A DNA stretch of 64,000 nucleotides from Mucilaginibacter sp. KACC 22773 (GCF_028736215.1 NZ_CP117883.1:3286001-3350000); one strand, 5' to 3'. Shown: positions 52,804 to 62,539, numbered from the stretch's first letter. Notes: generated from the letters alone by a model not told the origin. Program-made: numbers and translations.

Positions 52804-52959
52804 AAAATTATTTCTGCGAAATAATTTTTAAAGAATTATCCCAGCTATCGAGCGATTTGTTACGCATTAATAAAATTACAAACGTATAACCTAAAACGTA
52901 CCACGTAAAACCTATCAAACTAAAACATTCATTATATTGCTCCATAAAACTAACCCACG

Positions 52960-53673
52960 ATGCTTGAGCAGTATGACCTGCATAATTTATTGGTAATTGA
53001 TATTGAAACTGTGCCGCAATATGGTACACATGATGAAGTGCCTGAGCATTTTAAAAAGCTTTGGGAGGTAAAAACGCAATATCAGCGTAAAGACGAAACA
53101 CCCGAAGAATATTACCAACGCGCGGGTATCTGGGCCGAATTTGGTAAGATAGTATGTATATCCGTTGGAGTTTTCACTAAGGGAAAAGAAAATATAGGTT
53201 TGCGGGTTAAATCGTTCGCGGGGCATAATGAAAAAGAATTGCTCATCAACTTTTCGGCTTTGTTGTTTAGCCAGCCTGCTAACCTGGTTTTGGTGGCCCA
53301 TAACGGCAAGGAGTTTGATTATCCATATATCTGTAGGCGTTTGTTAATTAACGGGCTTCCTTTTCCGCCCCAGCTACAACTTGCAGGTAAAAAGCCCTGG
53401 GAAATTATCCACCTGGATACCATGGAGCTATGGAAATTTGGCGATTATAAAAATTTCACATCATTAAGCTTGCTAACGGCCATTTTTGATATTCCTACTC
53501 CAAAAGACGACATTGACGGCAGCATGGTGGGGCACGTTTACTGGAACGAAAACCAGCTTGACCGGATTTGCATCTATTGCCAAAAAGATGTAGTTGCTAC
53601 CGCCCAGCTGATAAGGCGTTATCGCGGCGAAGATTTAATAAAAGACGAGATGATAACTATAGTTGGCCAATAA
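52960..53673 (+). CDS. 3'-5' exonuclease of the DEDDy family (DNA polymerase B exo2-like)
   Basis: 237 residues, cytoplasmic. LVIDIETVP gives Asp14 and Glu16, VAHNGKEFDYPYICRR the second Asp, and CIYCQKDVVATAQL the Tyr-x3-Asp of the third exonuclease motif. The family resembles the proofreading domain of polymerase B but is free-standing; a role in DNA repair or RNA trimming is likely. The stop overlaps the next ATG as TAATG, so it is coupled to the ABC ATPase gene. Confidence 0.83.
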   Translation: MLEQYDLHNLLVIDIETVPQYGTHDEVPEHFKKLWEVKTQYQRKDETPEEYYQRAGIWAEFGKIVCISVGVFTKGKENIGLRVKSFAGHNEKELLINFSALLFSQPANLVLVAHNGKEFDYPYICRRLLINGLPFPPQLQLAGKKPWEIIHLDTMELWKFGDYKNFTSLSLLTAIFDIPTPKDDIDGSMVGHVYWNENQLDRICIYCQKDVVATAQLIRRYRGEDLIKDEMITIVGQ

Positions 53674-55385
53674 TGCTGAAAGTAAAAAACCTGGGGGTTA
53701 GTTTTAAAACCGGAGATGGCTTATTTAAAGCTGTAAAAAATATTTCCTTTAACTTACAAAAAGGCGAAACTATTGGGATTGTAGGTGAATCCGGTTCGGG
53801 TAAATCAGTTACCTCACTTGCTTTGATGCGGTTGTTGGATGCGGATAAAACCGTTATTACCGGGGAGGTACTTTTAAATGAAAGTAGTTTGTGCAAACTA
53901 TCCGAGGCTGATATGCGCGACATTCGGGGCAACCGTATGGCCATGATCTTTCAGGAGCCCATGACATCGCTTAATCCAGTGCTTACCTGTGGCTTCCAGT
54001 TAACCGAGGCTATCCGGCTACATTTGGGATTGGGCAAAGCCGAAGCCAAAAAGAAAACTATCGAGCTTTTTAACGAGGTACAACTCCCCCGCCCTGAAGC
54101 TATTTTTGATAGCTACCCGCACCAAATTTCTGGTGGCCAAAAGCAACGGGTGATGATAGCTATGGCCCTATCCTGTAATCCGGAGATATTAATAGCCGAT
54201 GAGCCTACCACCGCGTTGGATGTAACCGTACAGAAAACTATCATAGAATTACTGCTCTGCCTTAAAAAAGCGCGCCAAATGAGCCTGATCTTCATTTCGC
54301 ATGACCTGGGGGTTATTAAAGAAATTGCCGACCGGGTAATGGTGATGTATAAAGGCGAAATTGTTGAGGAAGCCAATACGCCCGACTTATTCGATCATCC
54401 CAGTCACCCATACACCAAAGGCTTATTAGCGTGCAGGCCATCACCAAATCAACATTTAAAGAAACTGCCGATAGTTGCCGATTTTTTTGATGCAGAAAAT
54501 ATCCAAAATAAATCATCGGTCACTATAGAAAACATCAGGACAATGTATCATTATCCTGATGCTGAAATAGAAGCAAGAAGGATACAGCTTTATAAACAAG
54601 AACCCTTATTAAAGATTAATCACCTTTCAACCTGGTTCCCGGTTAGTACGGGCTTGTTGGGCCTGTCAAAAAAAGTGGTTAAAGCAGTAAATAATGTAAG
54701 TTTTGAAGTTTATCCCGGCGAAACACTTGGCCTGGTCGGCGAATCGGGTTGCGGAAAAACAACGTTAGGCCGTACCATTTTAAGACTGATTGAGCCCACA
54801 GCCGGTAATATCAGTTTTGAAAATACAGATCTGCGCAGCTTAAAAAAGAACGACCTGCGCGAGATTCGGCGCAATATCCAAATCATTTTTCAGGATCCTT
54901 ATTCATCTTTAAATCCTAAATTAACCGTCGGTCAATCCATCATGGAGCCTTTGCAGGTACACCAGTTTTATGCCAATAATATCAAACGCAAAAAACACGT
55001 ATTGGAATTACTGGAACGGGTAAATCTGCTGCCCGAACATTTTAACCGTTACCCGCATGAGTTTTCAGGAGGTCAGCGGCAACGTATAGTGATAGCACGG
55101 GCACTGGCACTGCAACCTAAATTTATAATCTGCGACGAATCAGTGTCGGCGCTTGATGTGTCTGTACAGGCACAGGTGCTTAACCTGATACGCGAACTAC
55201 AGCAGGAGTTTAAACTCACTTACATATTCATTTCGCATGATCTTGCCGTTATTAAACACATATCCGACAGGATGATGGTAATGAATAAAGGCGAAATTAT
55301 TGAAACAGGTTACCCGGACGATATTTATTATAGACCAAAGGAGGAGTACACCAGGAATTTAATAGCCTCTATACCGCAGGGGTAA
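53673..55385 (+). CDS. Duplicated ABC transporter ATPase, peptide/microcin type (YejF/GsiA-like)
   Basis: 570 residues from ATG at 53673; the longer upstream frame runs through the exonuclease gene. Two complete ATPase domains are fused: Walker A GESGSGKS and GESGCGKTT, signatures [14 protein letters not shown] and [14 protein letters not shown], Walker [14 protein letters not shown] and [13 protein letters not shown]. Linker segments carry the oligopeptide-transporter C-terminal motif ([17 protein letters not shown]). The order is that of DppD-DppF or GsiA fusions. No permease or binding-protein gene lies nearby, so its membrane partners must be elsewhere. Confidence 0.88.
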   Translation: MLKVKNLGVSFKTGDGLFKAVKNISFNLQKGETIGIVGESGSGKSVTSLALMRLLDADKTVITGEVLLNESSLCKLSEADMRDIRGNRMAMIFQEPMTSLNPVLTCGFQLTEAIRLHLGLGKAEAKKKTIELFNEVQLPRPEAIFDSYPHQISGGQKQRVMIAMALSCNPEILIADEPTTALDVTVQKTIIELLLCLKKARQMSLIFISHDLGVIKEIADRVMVMYKGEIVEEANTPDLFDHPSHPYTKGLLACRPSPNQHLKKLPIVADFFDAENIQNKSSVTIENIRTMYHYPDAEIEARRIQLYKQEPLLKINHLSTWFPVSTGLLGLSKKVVKAVNNVSFEVYPGETLGLVGESGCGKTTLGRTILRLIEPTAGNISFENTDLRSLKKNDLREIRRNIQIIFQDPYSSLNPKLTVGQSIMEPLQVHQFYANNIKRKKHVLELLERVNLLPEHFNRYPHEFSGGQRQRIVIARALALQPKFIICDESVSALDVSVQAQVLNLIRELQQEFKLTYIFISHDLAVIKHISDRMMVMNKGEIIETGYPDDIYYRPKEEYTRNLIASIPQG

Positions 55386-55783
55386 TGGCAGAGGGCAAAC
55401 GCATCTAAGATGGGTTAACATAACTTAACATATTTCAGATATTTAATTTATAAATATCTGAAAATAAACATTTTATAATTTTACATGGTTAACATTAAAT
55501 TGAGATTTCCCGTAATTTAGCGTATCGACATTTTGTGCTTGTTGTTGATCAAAACAGCGCCAAATTCTTAATATCTTAAGTTATGCAGTCTATCAATCCA
55601 AAAATTCGTGAAATTCGATAAATTTAGCCGGATTGTCAGGAATTCGTGTCTAACTCAAAAAATGGGCTCCCACTGATCGAGCAAATTCACTACCTCAAAT
55701 TTAAAATCGATTTCCCTAACCCTGTCTTTTTCGCCTTCACCCCCAAACACCAAAAATCTGTATCTTAGCGCAAATACTTTTGT
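55386..55783. other. Intergenic region upstream of RNase R
   Basis: 398 bp. It holds copy 2 of the twin-GTTAAC element (55411-55495), an 11-bp-arm hairpin (55434-55462), and the AATTCGTGAAATTCGAT word (55603-55619) shared with 28320-28336. A TATCTTAG sequence near 55760 may be part of the RNase R promoter but is not a clean match. Confidence 0.6.
55411..55495 (+). repeat. Twin-GTTAAC element, copy 2
   Basis: Opens with the same 25 bases as the minus strand of 2287-2263 (TGGGTTAACATAACTTAACA then TATTT) and ends CATGGTTAACAT. The middle contains TTCAGATATTT-N7-AAATATCTGAA, a perfect 11-bp-arm hairpin at 55434-55462, unlike the shorter TTGG-TAG-CCAA of copy 1. It lies 26 bp after the ABC ATPase stop. 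Confidence 0.7.
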
Positions 55784-57922
55784 ATGTCTAAAAAAAAGAA
55801 AAATAATTCTTCTATCGTTCAGGTACTCACCCAAATGGTACTTGATGTATTTGAACAAAACGGCAATACGCCACTTAATTATAAACAGGTTTCTGCAAAA
55901 TTAAACGTCCGCGATCCCGAATCGCGCGAGATTATATTTGATATTCTAAAAGACGAGGCTTTTAAATCTGTACTGAAAGAGGTTTCGCCCGGCAAATTCC
56001 AACTACTTGAACTAAAAACATTTATGGAAGGCCGTGTCGATCTGACGAACGACGGCTCGGCATTTATAGTTACCGATGATGAGTTGGAAAGCGACATTTT
56101 TGTTGCCCCGCGCAAGCTTCGCAATGCTTTGCATGGCGACCGCGTTAAAGTTTACGTATATGCCATTAGCAAAGGCAAACGTAAAGAAGGCGAGATCATC
56201 GAAATACTGCAGCGCGCCAAAATGGAGTTTACAGGAATTGTAAAACTATCCGAGCGTTTTGCATTTTTTATCCCCGATGACCGTAAAATGATGCATGACA
56301 TTTTTATCCCGATGAGCGAGCTCAACGGTGCTAAAAATGGGATAAAAGCAGTTGCCGAAATTACCGACTGGCCGGCTGAGGCCAAAAACCCCATTGGAAG
56401 GATAAAACACATTTTAGGTGCACAGGGCGAGAATGACACCGAGATGAATGCCATCCTTGCCGAATATGGTTTTCCGTTATCCTTTCCGGCCGAGGTTGAA
56501 CATGAGTCGGAGGAGATATCGGATGTGATCACCCCAGAAGAAATTGCCCGCAGAAGGGACTTCAGAGATATCACCACGTTTACTATCGATCCATTTGATG
56601 CCAAGGATTTTGACGATGCATTATCGTTTAAAATACTCGAGAATGGCAATTACGAAGTTGGTGTGCATATCGCCGATGTATCGCATTATATCATTCCTGA
56701 TTCTGCCCTCGATAAAGAAGCATTTGATCGTGCTACTTCTGTTTACCTGGTTGATCGGGTTATCCCTATGCTGCCCGAGCGCCTTTCAAATGGCCTGTGC
56801 TCGTTGCGCCCTAAAGAAGAAAAGCTATGTTTTTCGGCAGTTTTTGAACTGGACGCGAATGCATTTATCCAAACCGAATGGTACGGCAAAACCATCATTT
56901 ACTCAGACAGGCGTTTTACGTATGAAGAAGTTCAGGAAGTAATAGAAAACAAAGAAGGCGATTTTAAAGACGAGATCCTTAAACTAAATGCCTTAGCTTA
57001 TAAACTACGCGACCGTAAATTTAAAAACGGCGCCATCAGCTTTGAAACTACCGAGGTTAAATTTAAGCTTGATACAGCAGGAAAACCAACCGGTGTTTAT
57101 GTAAAAGAACGTAAAGATGCCCATAAACTGATAGAAGATTTTATGCTATTGGCTAACCGTAAGGTTGCCGAGCATGTAAGTAAAATGGGCAAAGGAAAAC
57201 ACAAATATACCTTTGTTTATCGCGCACATGATTCACCTAAACCAGATGCATTAGCCAATTTTGCGCAATTTGCTGCCAGGTTTGGCTATAAGATAAACAC
57301 TAAATCGGATAAAGAAACTGCTAAATCGTTAAACTTCCTGATGGAAGATGTGGAAGGCAAAAAAGAACAAAATGTACTTACCCAACTGGCCATCAGGTCG
57401 ATGGCTAAAGCTATATACACCACAAAAACCAGCAGCCACTACGGTCTGGCATTTGACCATTATACGCACTTCACCTCTCCTATTCGCAGGTATCCGGATG
57501 TAATGGTACACCGCCTGCTATTCCATTATTTAAACGGCGGACAATCGGTAAATGCAGAACATTACGAAAAGCTATGTTCCCACAGTTCGCAAATGGAAAA
57601 GAAAGCAGCTGACGCCGAACGTTCATCTGTTAAATACAAACAGGCAGAATATCTACGAGATCAGGTTGGCAACATCTTTACCGGCATTATCTCGGGAGTT
57701 ACCGAATGGGGTATGTATGTAGAGATTATCGAAAATAAATGTGAGGGCATGATTCGTCTGCGCGATATATCCGACGATTTTTATACTTTGGACGAAAAAA
57801 ACTATTGTATCATCGGTCAGCGGAAAAAGAAAATTTACCAGTTGGGCGATGAAGTGAAGATCAGGGTTAAAAATGTTGATTTGACCAAGAAGCAAATTGA
57901 TTTTTCGTTAGTACAGGATTGA
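55784..57922 (+). CDS. rnr: Ribonuclease R
   Basis: 712 residues. An N-terminal cold-shock-like region is followed by the RNB catalytic domain with TFTIDPFDAKDFDDALSFKI (the Asp cluster binding Mg), HIADVSHYI, LSNGLCSLRP and HYTHFTSPIRRYPDVMVHRL, then a C-terminal S1 domain (IFTGIISGVTEWGMYVEI). The enzyme degrades structured RNA processively from the 3' end. The start MSKKKKNNSSI fits the family. Its stop codon is followed at once by a long palindromic word repeat. Confidence 0.93.
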   Translation: MSKKKKNNSSIVQVLTQMVLDVFEQNGNTPLNYKQVSAKLNVRDPESREIIFDILKDEAFKSVLKEVSPGKFQLLELKTFMEGRVDLTNDGSAFIVTDDELESDIFVAPRKLRNALHGDRVKVYVYAISKGKRKEGEIIEILQRAKMEFTGIVKLSERFAFFIPDDRKMMHDIFIPMSELNGAKNGIKAVAEITDWPAEAKNPIGRIKHILGAQGENDTEMNAILAEYGFPLSFPAEVEHESEEISDVITPEEIARRRDFRDITTFTIDPFDAKDFDDALSFKILENGNYEVGVHIADVSHYIIPDSALDKEAFDRATSVYLVDRVIPMLPERLSNGLCSLRPKEEKLCFSAVFELDANAFIQTEWYGKTIIYSDRRFTYEEVQEVIENKEGDFKDEILKLNALAYKLRDRKFKNGAISFETTEVKFKLDTAGKPTGVYVKERKDAHKLIEDFMLLANRKVAEHVSKMGKGKHKYTFVYRAHDSPKPDALANFAQFAARFGYKINTKSDKETAKSLNFLMEDVEGKKEQNVLTQLAIRSMAKAIYTTKTSSHYGLAFDHYTHFTSPIRRYPDVMVHRLLFHYLNGGQSVNAEHYEKLCSHSSQMEKKAADAERSSVKYKQAEYLRDQVGNIFTGIISGVTEWGMYVEIIENKCEGMIRLRDISDDFYTLDEKNYCIIGQRKKKIYQLGDEVKIRVKNVDLTKKQIDFSLVQD

Positions 57923-58026
57923 TATTGAGTTGATTGGTTGATTGAGTTGGATTAAGTTGATTGGGTTTTGGTAACTCAATCAACTTAATCCAACTCAATC
58001 AACTTAATCAACTGTTAACTACAAAA
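57923..58026. repeat. Long inverted repeat built from TTGATTGAG words
   Basis: Arms of about 31 bp, 57937-57967 and 57973-58003, pair with one mismatch around a 5-base loop. Each arm is itself made of degenerate TTGATTGAGTTGGATTAAG words. It fills almost the whole gap between rnr and the polyprenyl synthase gene. It could be a strong RNA hairpin, a transcription terminator or both; there is no T-run. Confidence 0.85.
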
Positions 58027-59001
58027 ATGAAACAACTTACAGAACTACATGCCATGGTGAGCAAGGCTGTAGACGAACTTACTTTTCCGGCATATCCTAC
58101 CGATCTTTACGAACCTATAAGCTACATACTTTCGCTTGGCGGTAAGCGCCTGCGCCCTGCCCTGCTGCTAATGGCATGCGACCTGTTTGGAGGCGATGTT
58201 GAAAAAGCGATAGAGCCAGCGCTGGCAATTGAAGTGTTCCACAATTTTACGCTGATGCACGATGACATTATGGATAAAGCTCCCTTGCGCCGCGGTAAAA
58301 TTACAGTACACGAAAAATGGAACGCCAATGTAGCCATACTATCCGGCGATGCCATGATGGTAGAAGCTAACAAATTCATGATGAAGGTTGACGATGCTAT
58401 TTTGCGCCGGGTAATGGATGTTTTTAACGAGACAGCCACAGGTGTATGCGAAGGCCAACAAATTGACATGAGCTTTGAGCAGCGCAACAATGTACAGATA
58501 AACGAATACGTGGATATGATTCGGCTTAAAACCGCTGTGTTATTGGGCGGCACTTTAAAAATAGGCTCTATCATAGGCGGCGCTACAGTAGGAGATGCGC
58601 AATTATTATACGATTTTGGCGTAAACCTGGGTATTGCTTTCCAGTTACAGGATGATATACTGGATGTTTACGGCGACCCGGAAAAATTTGGTAAGCAGGT
58701 TGGCGGTGATATACTATCCAATAAAAAAACATATCTGCTGATAAAGGCGCTTGAACTGGCAAAAGACAGCCAGGCAACCGAACTTGAAAAGTGGCTAAAT
58801 CTTGAAGAATTTACTGCCTCCGATAAGGTTGCAGCGGTAACAGCTATTTACGACAGTTTGAACATCAGAAATTATGCAGAAGATGCGATGCAAACCTATG
58901 CAGAAATGGCTTTTAATGCCCTGGATCAGATCAATCTGTCGGAAGATCGCCGCCAGTATTTAAGGCAGTTTGCCGATAATTTGTTGGTGAGGGAGTATTG
59001 A
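58027..59001 (+). CDS. Polyprenyl diphosphate synthase (octaprenyl/heptaprenyl type)
   Basis: 324 residues from ATG at 58027; an upstream alternative begins inside the inverted repeat. First Asp-rich motif LMHDDIMDKAPLRRG (Asp79-Asp80-x2-Asp83), second LQDDILDVYGDPEK, with GGKRLRPALLLMA before them. The enzyme condenses isopentenyl diphosphate to a long all-trans chain for menaquinone side chains. The position with RNase R is common in Bacteroidota. Confidence 0.9.
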   Translation: MKQLTELHAMVSKAVDELTFPAYPTDLYEPISYILSLGGKRLRPALLLMACDLFGGDVEKAIEPALAIEVFHNFTLMHDDIMDKAPLRRGKITVHEKWNANVAILSGDAMMVEANKFMMKVDDAILRRVMDVFNETATGVCEGQQIDMSFEQRNNVQINEYVDMIRLKTAVLLGGTLKIGSIIGGATVGDAQLLYDFGVNLGIAFQLQDDILDVYGDPEKFGKQVGGDILSNKKTYLLIKALELAKDSQATELEKWLNLEEFTASDKVAAVTAIYDSLNIRNYAEDAMQTYAEMAFNALDQINLSEDRRQYLRQFADNLLVREY

Positions 59002-59108
59002 TTATATTTAGGGAATGAAGAAGGTGAATATGACGGTTGCATCCTAACATAAAATACAATTTTGCCAAAATTATTTATTTAAGTGGCTTAGGCAAAAGAA
59101 GACAAACT

Positions 59109-59381
59109 ATGAAAAAAATCGATCTTGTATCTGACTTTCAGAAAATATCGATCGTACAGATCCGAGAGGCTTACTTCAGGGAGCGTACAGAATCTGGAGA
59201 GTTAGTATTTGAAGTTGTGCTTTGGTCAGGATATTTCGGAATGATCTTAGATCTCTATCCTGACTATCAAGAATTACCGCGCGAAAGTATCATATACAAA
59301 TATCGCTGGTCTGCTGACTATGAGTTTGACACTTGGGGTGATGAATTTAACGGGGAGGTGCAGGTGGATCGACTTGAATAA
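59109..59381 (+). CDS. Small acidic protein of unknown function
   Basis: 90 residues from ATG at 59109. KKIDLVSDFQKISIVQIREA then FEVVLWSGYFGMILDLYPDY and a very acidic end (FDTWGDEFNGEVQVDRLE). The length, acidity and isolation recall immunity-type proteins, but no match can be claimed. It is followed after 12 bp by a 39-codon frame; both sit in a region with codon use unlike the flanking genes. Confidence 0.5.
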   Translation: MKKIDLVSDFQKISIVQIREAYFRERTESGELVFEVVLWSGYFGMILDLYPDYQELPRESIIYKYRWSADYEFDTWGDEFNGEVQVDRLE

Positions 59382-59393
59382 TTCTACGATCAT

Positions 59394-59513
59394 ATGAAAT
59401 CTCTCGTTATTACAGAAGAATTAAATGCGCAAAAAGAATATAATGCTATTCTTGAAATATGTGAATCGGCGATAAAGAATAAGAACAAACTATTCTTTAT
59501 TGCCGATTATTAA
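59394..59513 (+). CDS. 39-residue frame of unknown function
   Basis: ATG at 59394, TAA at 59511-59513, encoding MKSLVITEELNAQKEYNAIL and then a Lys/Phe-rich end. It could be a small gene, the antitoxin-like partner of the upstream protein, or the remains of a larger gene. No homologue is recognised. Confidence 0.35.
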   Translation: MKSLVITEELNAQKEYNAILEICESAIKNKNKLFFIADY

Positions 59514-59697
59514 TGTTGTCGAAACCCAATTTTCTACAATATTTGTATATACCCTGTTGGCGTATCTTGAATAGTGAACTCTTATGGTTGACTTGAACGT
59601 TACAAAAAATTGTAAAAATGGAGGCAATATCAAACTTGTTTCGAGGCCATGGACATAGAGCTACAATTTATTTCAGATTAAGTGAATACGCCAAATA
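59514..59697. other. Gap with a 9-bp inverted repeat and a 26-codon frame
   Basis: TTGGCGTAT at 59557-59565 and ATACGCCAA at 59686-59694 bound 138 bp. Inside, a frame from 59618 (starting MEAISNLFRGHGHRATIYF) ends at TAA 59696-59698, which overlaps the M1 peptidase ATG as TAATG. It may be the remnant of a small element. Confidence 0.4.
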
Positions 59698-61290
59698 ATG
59701 AAGAAAACATTACTCACAACATTGGCACTGCTCGCTGTAGTAGTATCCAGCGCCCAAACCCTAACATCCGGCGGCAAGCTTAAACCAGAGCAAGCCATTA
59801 TGGATATACGCCATTACACCATCGCCTTGAATGTTGATCCGGTTCAGAAAACGATAGATGGTTATACAACCATTGATGTAATCATGGCGCAGCCCGCCAA
59901 AGTATTACTTTTTGACCTGTTGGACTCTTTAAAGATCAGCAACGTTTTGGTAAACGGAAAAAAGGAACCATTCACTTATCAAAACAACCTAATCACTATA
60001 AACACAACAAAAGAATTACCTGCCGGCAAGGCAAGCGTTAAAGTAGTATATGGAGGCAAACCCCATGTTGCCCGTCGCCCGCCATGGGATGATGGGTTTA
60101 CCTGGACGAAAGATTCTACCGGGCATGCCTGGGTTGCCATTACAGCCGAGGGCACCGGTGGTAAACTCTATTTCCCCTGCAAGGATCACCCTTCGGATGA
60201 GCCAAATGAGGGTGTTGATATGATGATAACCGTACCTAAAGACCTGGTAGTTGCCGGGCCGGGCCTGTTGCAAAAAGTAACCAAAAGCGGTGATAAAGCT
60301 ACTTACCATTGGAAAACCAATTATAGCATCAACAACTATAGCATCCTGTTTAATGTCGGCGATTATACCGTGGTAAGCAGGCCATATAAAACCGTTAATG
60401 GAACAACTGTGCCCATCCAGTTTTATGTATTAAAAGAGGATGCCGCTAAGGCCAACCGCCACCTGGATATTTTTGAGCAAACCATCAGCATACAGGAAAA
60501 ATATTTCGGCGAGTACCCATGGGCCAAAGAGAAAATAGGCATAGCCGAAACGCCACACCTGGGTATGGAGCACCAAACCATGAATGCCTATGGCAACAAA
60601 TTCAGGTACAGTAAACTCGGCGGAAAGGATTTTGACTGGCTGATGCATCACGAATTTGGCCACGAATGGTGGGGCAACAAAGTAACAGCCAAAGACTGGG
60701 CCGATTACTGGATCCACGAAGGTATTTGCACCTTTGGAGATGCCATGCCCATACGGGAATTGGAAGGCGAACAAGCCTATATTAAACACTTCCAGCAAGC
60801 TGCACTTTCATTTGGCAACAAAATTCCTTTGGTAATAGGAAAAGATATCGACGAAGAGGCTGCTTATAATGGTGATATTTATGGTAAAGGTGCCTTTTTC
60901 ATGCATACTTTAAGATATGTCATGGGCGATAGCCTTTTCTTCCCAACTATTAAAAGTTTCGTTACAAGCCCTAAATACACCTACAATAACATGGTTACTA
61001 CGGCCGACGTGCAGGAATATTTTAGCAAAGCCGCAGGTATCAATTTAAAACCCTTATTTGATCTCTATATTTATTCTGTCAATAAGCTCGAAGTTCATGT
61101 AACTGCAAAACGCGGTGATAAGTATTTAATTCAGCTTCAAAACATTGATATGCTATTACCAACTGACATTACTATCGATGGCGTCACTAAAAGGTATACG
61201 TTGGATAAAAAAGGAATAACGCTAACAAGTAAAACTATGCCGGTGATTGATCCGGATACTTATTATTTAAAGAAACTAATTATTGAATAA
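59698..61290 (+). CDS. M1 family metallo-aminopeptidase, exported
   Basis: 530 residues with a signal peptide (cut near VSSAQT). The zinc site is HHEFGHEWWG with His318, Glu319 and His322, and Glu341 in WIHEGICTF, the HExxH-x18-E pattern. Upstream is the LGMEHQTMNAYG exopeptidase motif (usual GxMEN). The N-terminal domain is the M1 beta-saddle. The C-terminal domain of the long M1 enzymes is missing, as in short exported Bacteroidota members. It trims N-terminal residues from peptides in the periplasm. Its stop touches the next start, so both genes are coupled. Confidence 0.9.
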   Translation: MKKTLLTTLALLAVVVSSAQTLTSGGKLKPEQAIMDIRHYTIALNVDPVQKTIDGYTTIDVIMAQPAKVLLFDLLDSLKISNVLVNGKKEPFTYQNNLITINTTKELPAGKASVKVVYGGKPHVARRPPWDDGFTWTKDSTGHAWVAITAEGTGGKLYFPCKDHPSDEPNEGVDMMITVPKDLVVAGPGLLQKVTKSGDKATYHWKTNYSINNYSILFNVGDYTVVSRPYKTVNGTTVPIQFYVLKEDAAKANRHLDIFEQTISIQEKYFGEYPWAKEKIGIAETPHLGMEHQTMNAYGNKFRYSKLGGKDFDWLMHHEFGHEWWGNKVTAKDWADYWIHEGICTFGDAMPIRELEGEQAYIKHFQQAALSFGNKIPLVIGKDIDEEAAYNGDIYGKGAFFMHTLRYVMGDSLFFPTIKSFVTSPKYTYNNMVTTADVQEYFSKAAGINLKPLFDLYIYSVNKLEVHVTAKRGDKYLIQLQNIDMLLPTDITIDGVTKRYTLDKKGITLTSKTMPVIDPDTYYLKKLIIE

Positions 61291-61728
61291 ATGAAAAAGA
61301 TACTGGTTACTGCTTTTTGCATAACAAGTACGTTAGCCGTCAAAGCGCAATCCACAGACTCGGTTAAATTAGAAGAGAAGACACAGCCTGACCAAGCACA
61401 TTTCATTTCTGTTGAGCAACAACCAGAGTTTCCCGGCGGGAATGATAGGTTTCTTCAATTTATAGCCAGAACCGTGAGATACCCAATGAACAGTCTTAAG
61501 GCGGGTGTCGAAGGGAAAGTCTACGTACAGATCATGATCGAGGCAGATGGTACAGTAACCCACCCAAAGATCATCAGGAGTGTATCAAAAGAATTGGATG
61601 ATGAAGCGATAAGGGTTGTAAGCAGTTCTCCACGTTGGAAACCTGGCATACAAAATAGCCAGCCAGTTAAATGCCTTTTTACTGTGCCAATAAGTTTTAG
61701 CATTGGCAAGATTAACGCGACACACTAA
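61291..61728 (+). CDS. TonB C-terminal domain protein with signal peptide
   Basis: 145 residues. A signal peptide (VTAFCITSTLAVKAQ) is followed by PEFPGGNDRFLQFIARTVRY, GKVYVQIMIEADGTV and DDEAIRVVSSSPRWKPG, the core of the TonB_C domain. No N-terminal membrane anchor or Pro-rich linker of a true TonB exists, so it is a free periplasmic TonB_C protein. Such proteins are frequent in Bacteroidota and their partners are mostly unknown. The ATG follows the TAA of the aminopeptidase directly, so they are translated together. Confidence 0.85.
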   Translation: MKKILVTAFCITSTLAVKAQSTDSVKLEEKTQPDQAHFISVEQQPEFPGGNDRFLQFIARTVRYPMNSLKAGVEGKVYVQIMIEADGTVTHPKIIRSVSKELDDEAIRVVSSSPRWKPGIQNSQPVKCLFTVPISFSIGKINATH

Positions 61729-61734
61729 AACAAG

Positions 61735-61763
61735 AAATCCCCGATCAAACTGACCGAGGATCT
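61735..61763 (-). terminator. Terminator of the rplU-rpmA transcript
   Basis: On the minus strand AGATCCTCGGTC-AGTTT-GATCGGGGATTT forms a stem with two G-T pairs, then TCTTGTTTT. It lies 28 bp past the L27 stop and could also serve the convergent TonB-C gene. Confidence 0.6.
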
Positions 61764-61790
61764 CTTATGTCTATATAAAGCGTTTGCTAA

Positions 61791-62180
61791 TTACTCAGCT
61801 GCTGCTTCTTCAGTATCAGCTTTTTTTGCTTTTGGGGCCGCTGCTTTTTTTGCTTTTGGTGCTTCTTCTTCAGTTGCTACCGGTGCTACTGCTACAGGCG
61901 CTGCTGCAACTTCAGTAACTGCTTCTGTAGCCGGAACTACTGAAACGTATGAACGGTTATCGGCCTTCTTGCGGAAAACTACGATACCTTCGGCTAAAGC
62001 GAATAAGGTATGATCTCTGCCGATACCTACGTTAACGCCTGGATTGTGTTTAGTACCACGCTGACGAACGATGATGTTACCTGCAATTGCTGGCTGACCA
62101 CCGAAAATTTTGATACCTAAACGTTTGCTATGCGACTCGCGGCCGTTTCTGGAACTACCGGCCCCTTTTTTGTGTGCCAT
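61791..62180 (-). CDS. rpmA: 50S ribosomal protein L27 with long C-terminal tail
   Basis: 129 residues; ordinary L27 has about 85. [20 protein letters not shown] and the body to [15 protein letters not shown] are canonical. The extra tail of about 40 residues is made of Ala, Lys, Glu, Pro and Val ([14 protein letters not shown]) and carries no fold signal. L27 lies near the peptidyl transferase centre. The N-terminus starts directly with AHKKG without a Firmicutes-type cleaved extension. It is 50 bp downstream of rplU. Confidence 0.95.
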   Translation of the reverse strand: MAHKKGAGSSRNGRESHSKRLGIKIFGGQPAIAGNIIVRQRGTKHNPGVNVGIGRDHTLFALAEGIVVFRKKADNRSYVSVVPATEAVTEVAAAPVAVAPVATEEEAPKAKKAAAPKAKKADTEEAAAE

Positions 62181-62230
62181 TGTTTATATCTTTTATGAGC
62201 TGATAAATCGGCTCGGTTTAAAACTTTAAA

Positions 62231-62539
62231 TTATAATGTGATACCAGTGATCTCGATCTTGGTAAATTGTTGACGGTGACCGTTTTTCTTTTTGTAACCT
62301 TTTCTACGTTTCTTTTTGAAAACGATTACTTTATCACCTTTTAAATGAGACAAGATCTTAGCCGATACTTTAGCGCCTTTCAAATCAGAACCTAATTTGA
62401 ATGAACCTTCGTTTTCTGCTAACAATACACTGTCAAATTCAATACTAGCGCCCTCGTCACCTTGTAACCTGTGTACAAAGATCTGCTGGTCTTTTGCAAC
62501 CTTAAATTGCTGTCCTGCTATACTTACTATTGCGTACAT
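62231..62539 (-). CDS. rplU: 50S ribosomal protein L21
   Basis: 102 residues. YAIVSIAGQQFKVAKDQQIF and VIVFKKKRRKGYKKKNGHRQ (the basic L21 signature) are clear. It binds 23S rRNA domain I. It precedes rpmA as in most bacteria; a good Bacteroidota promoter lies 33 bp upstream. Confidence 0.97.
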   Translation of the reverse strand: MYAIVSIAGQQFKVAKDQQIFVHRLQGDEGASIEFDSVLLAENEGSFKLGSDLKGAKVSAKILSHLKGDKVIVFKKKRRKGYKKKNGHRQQFTKIEITGITL

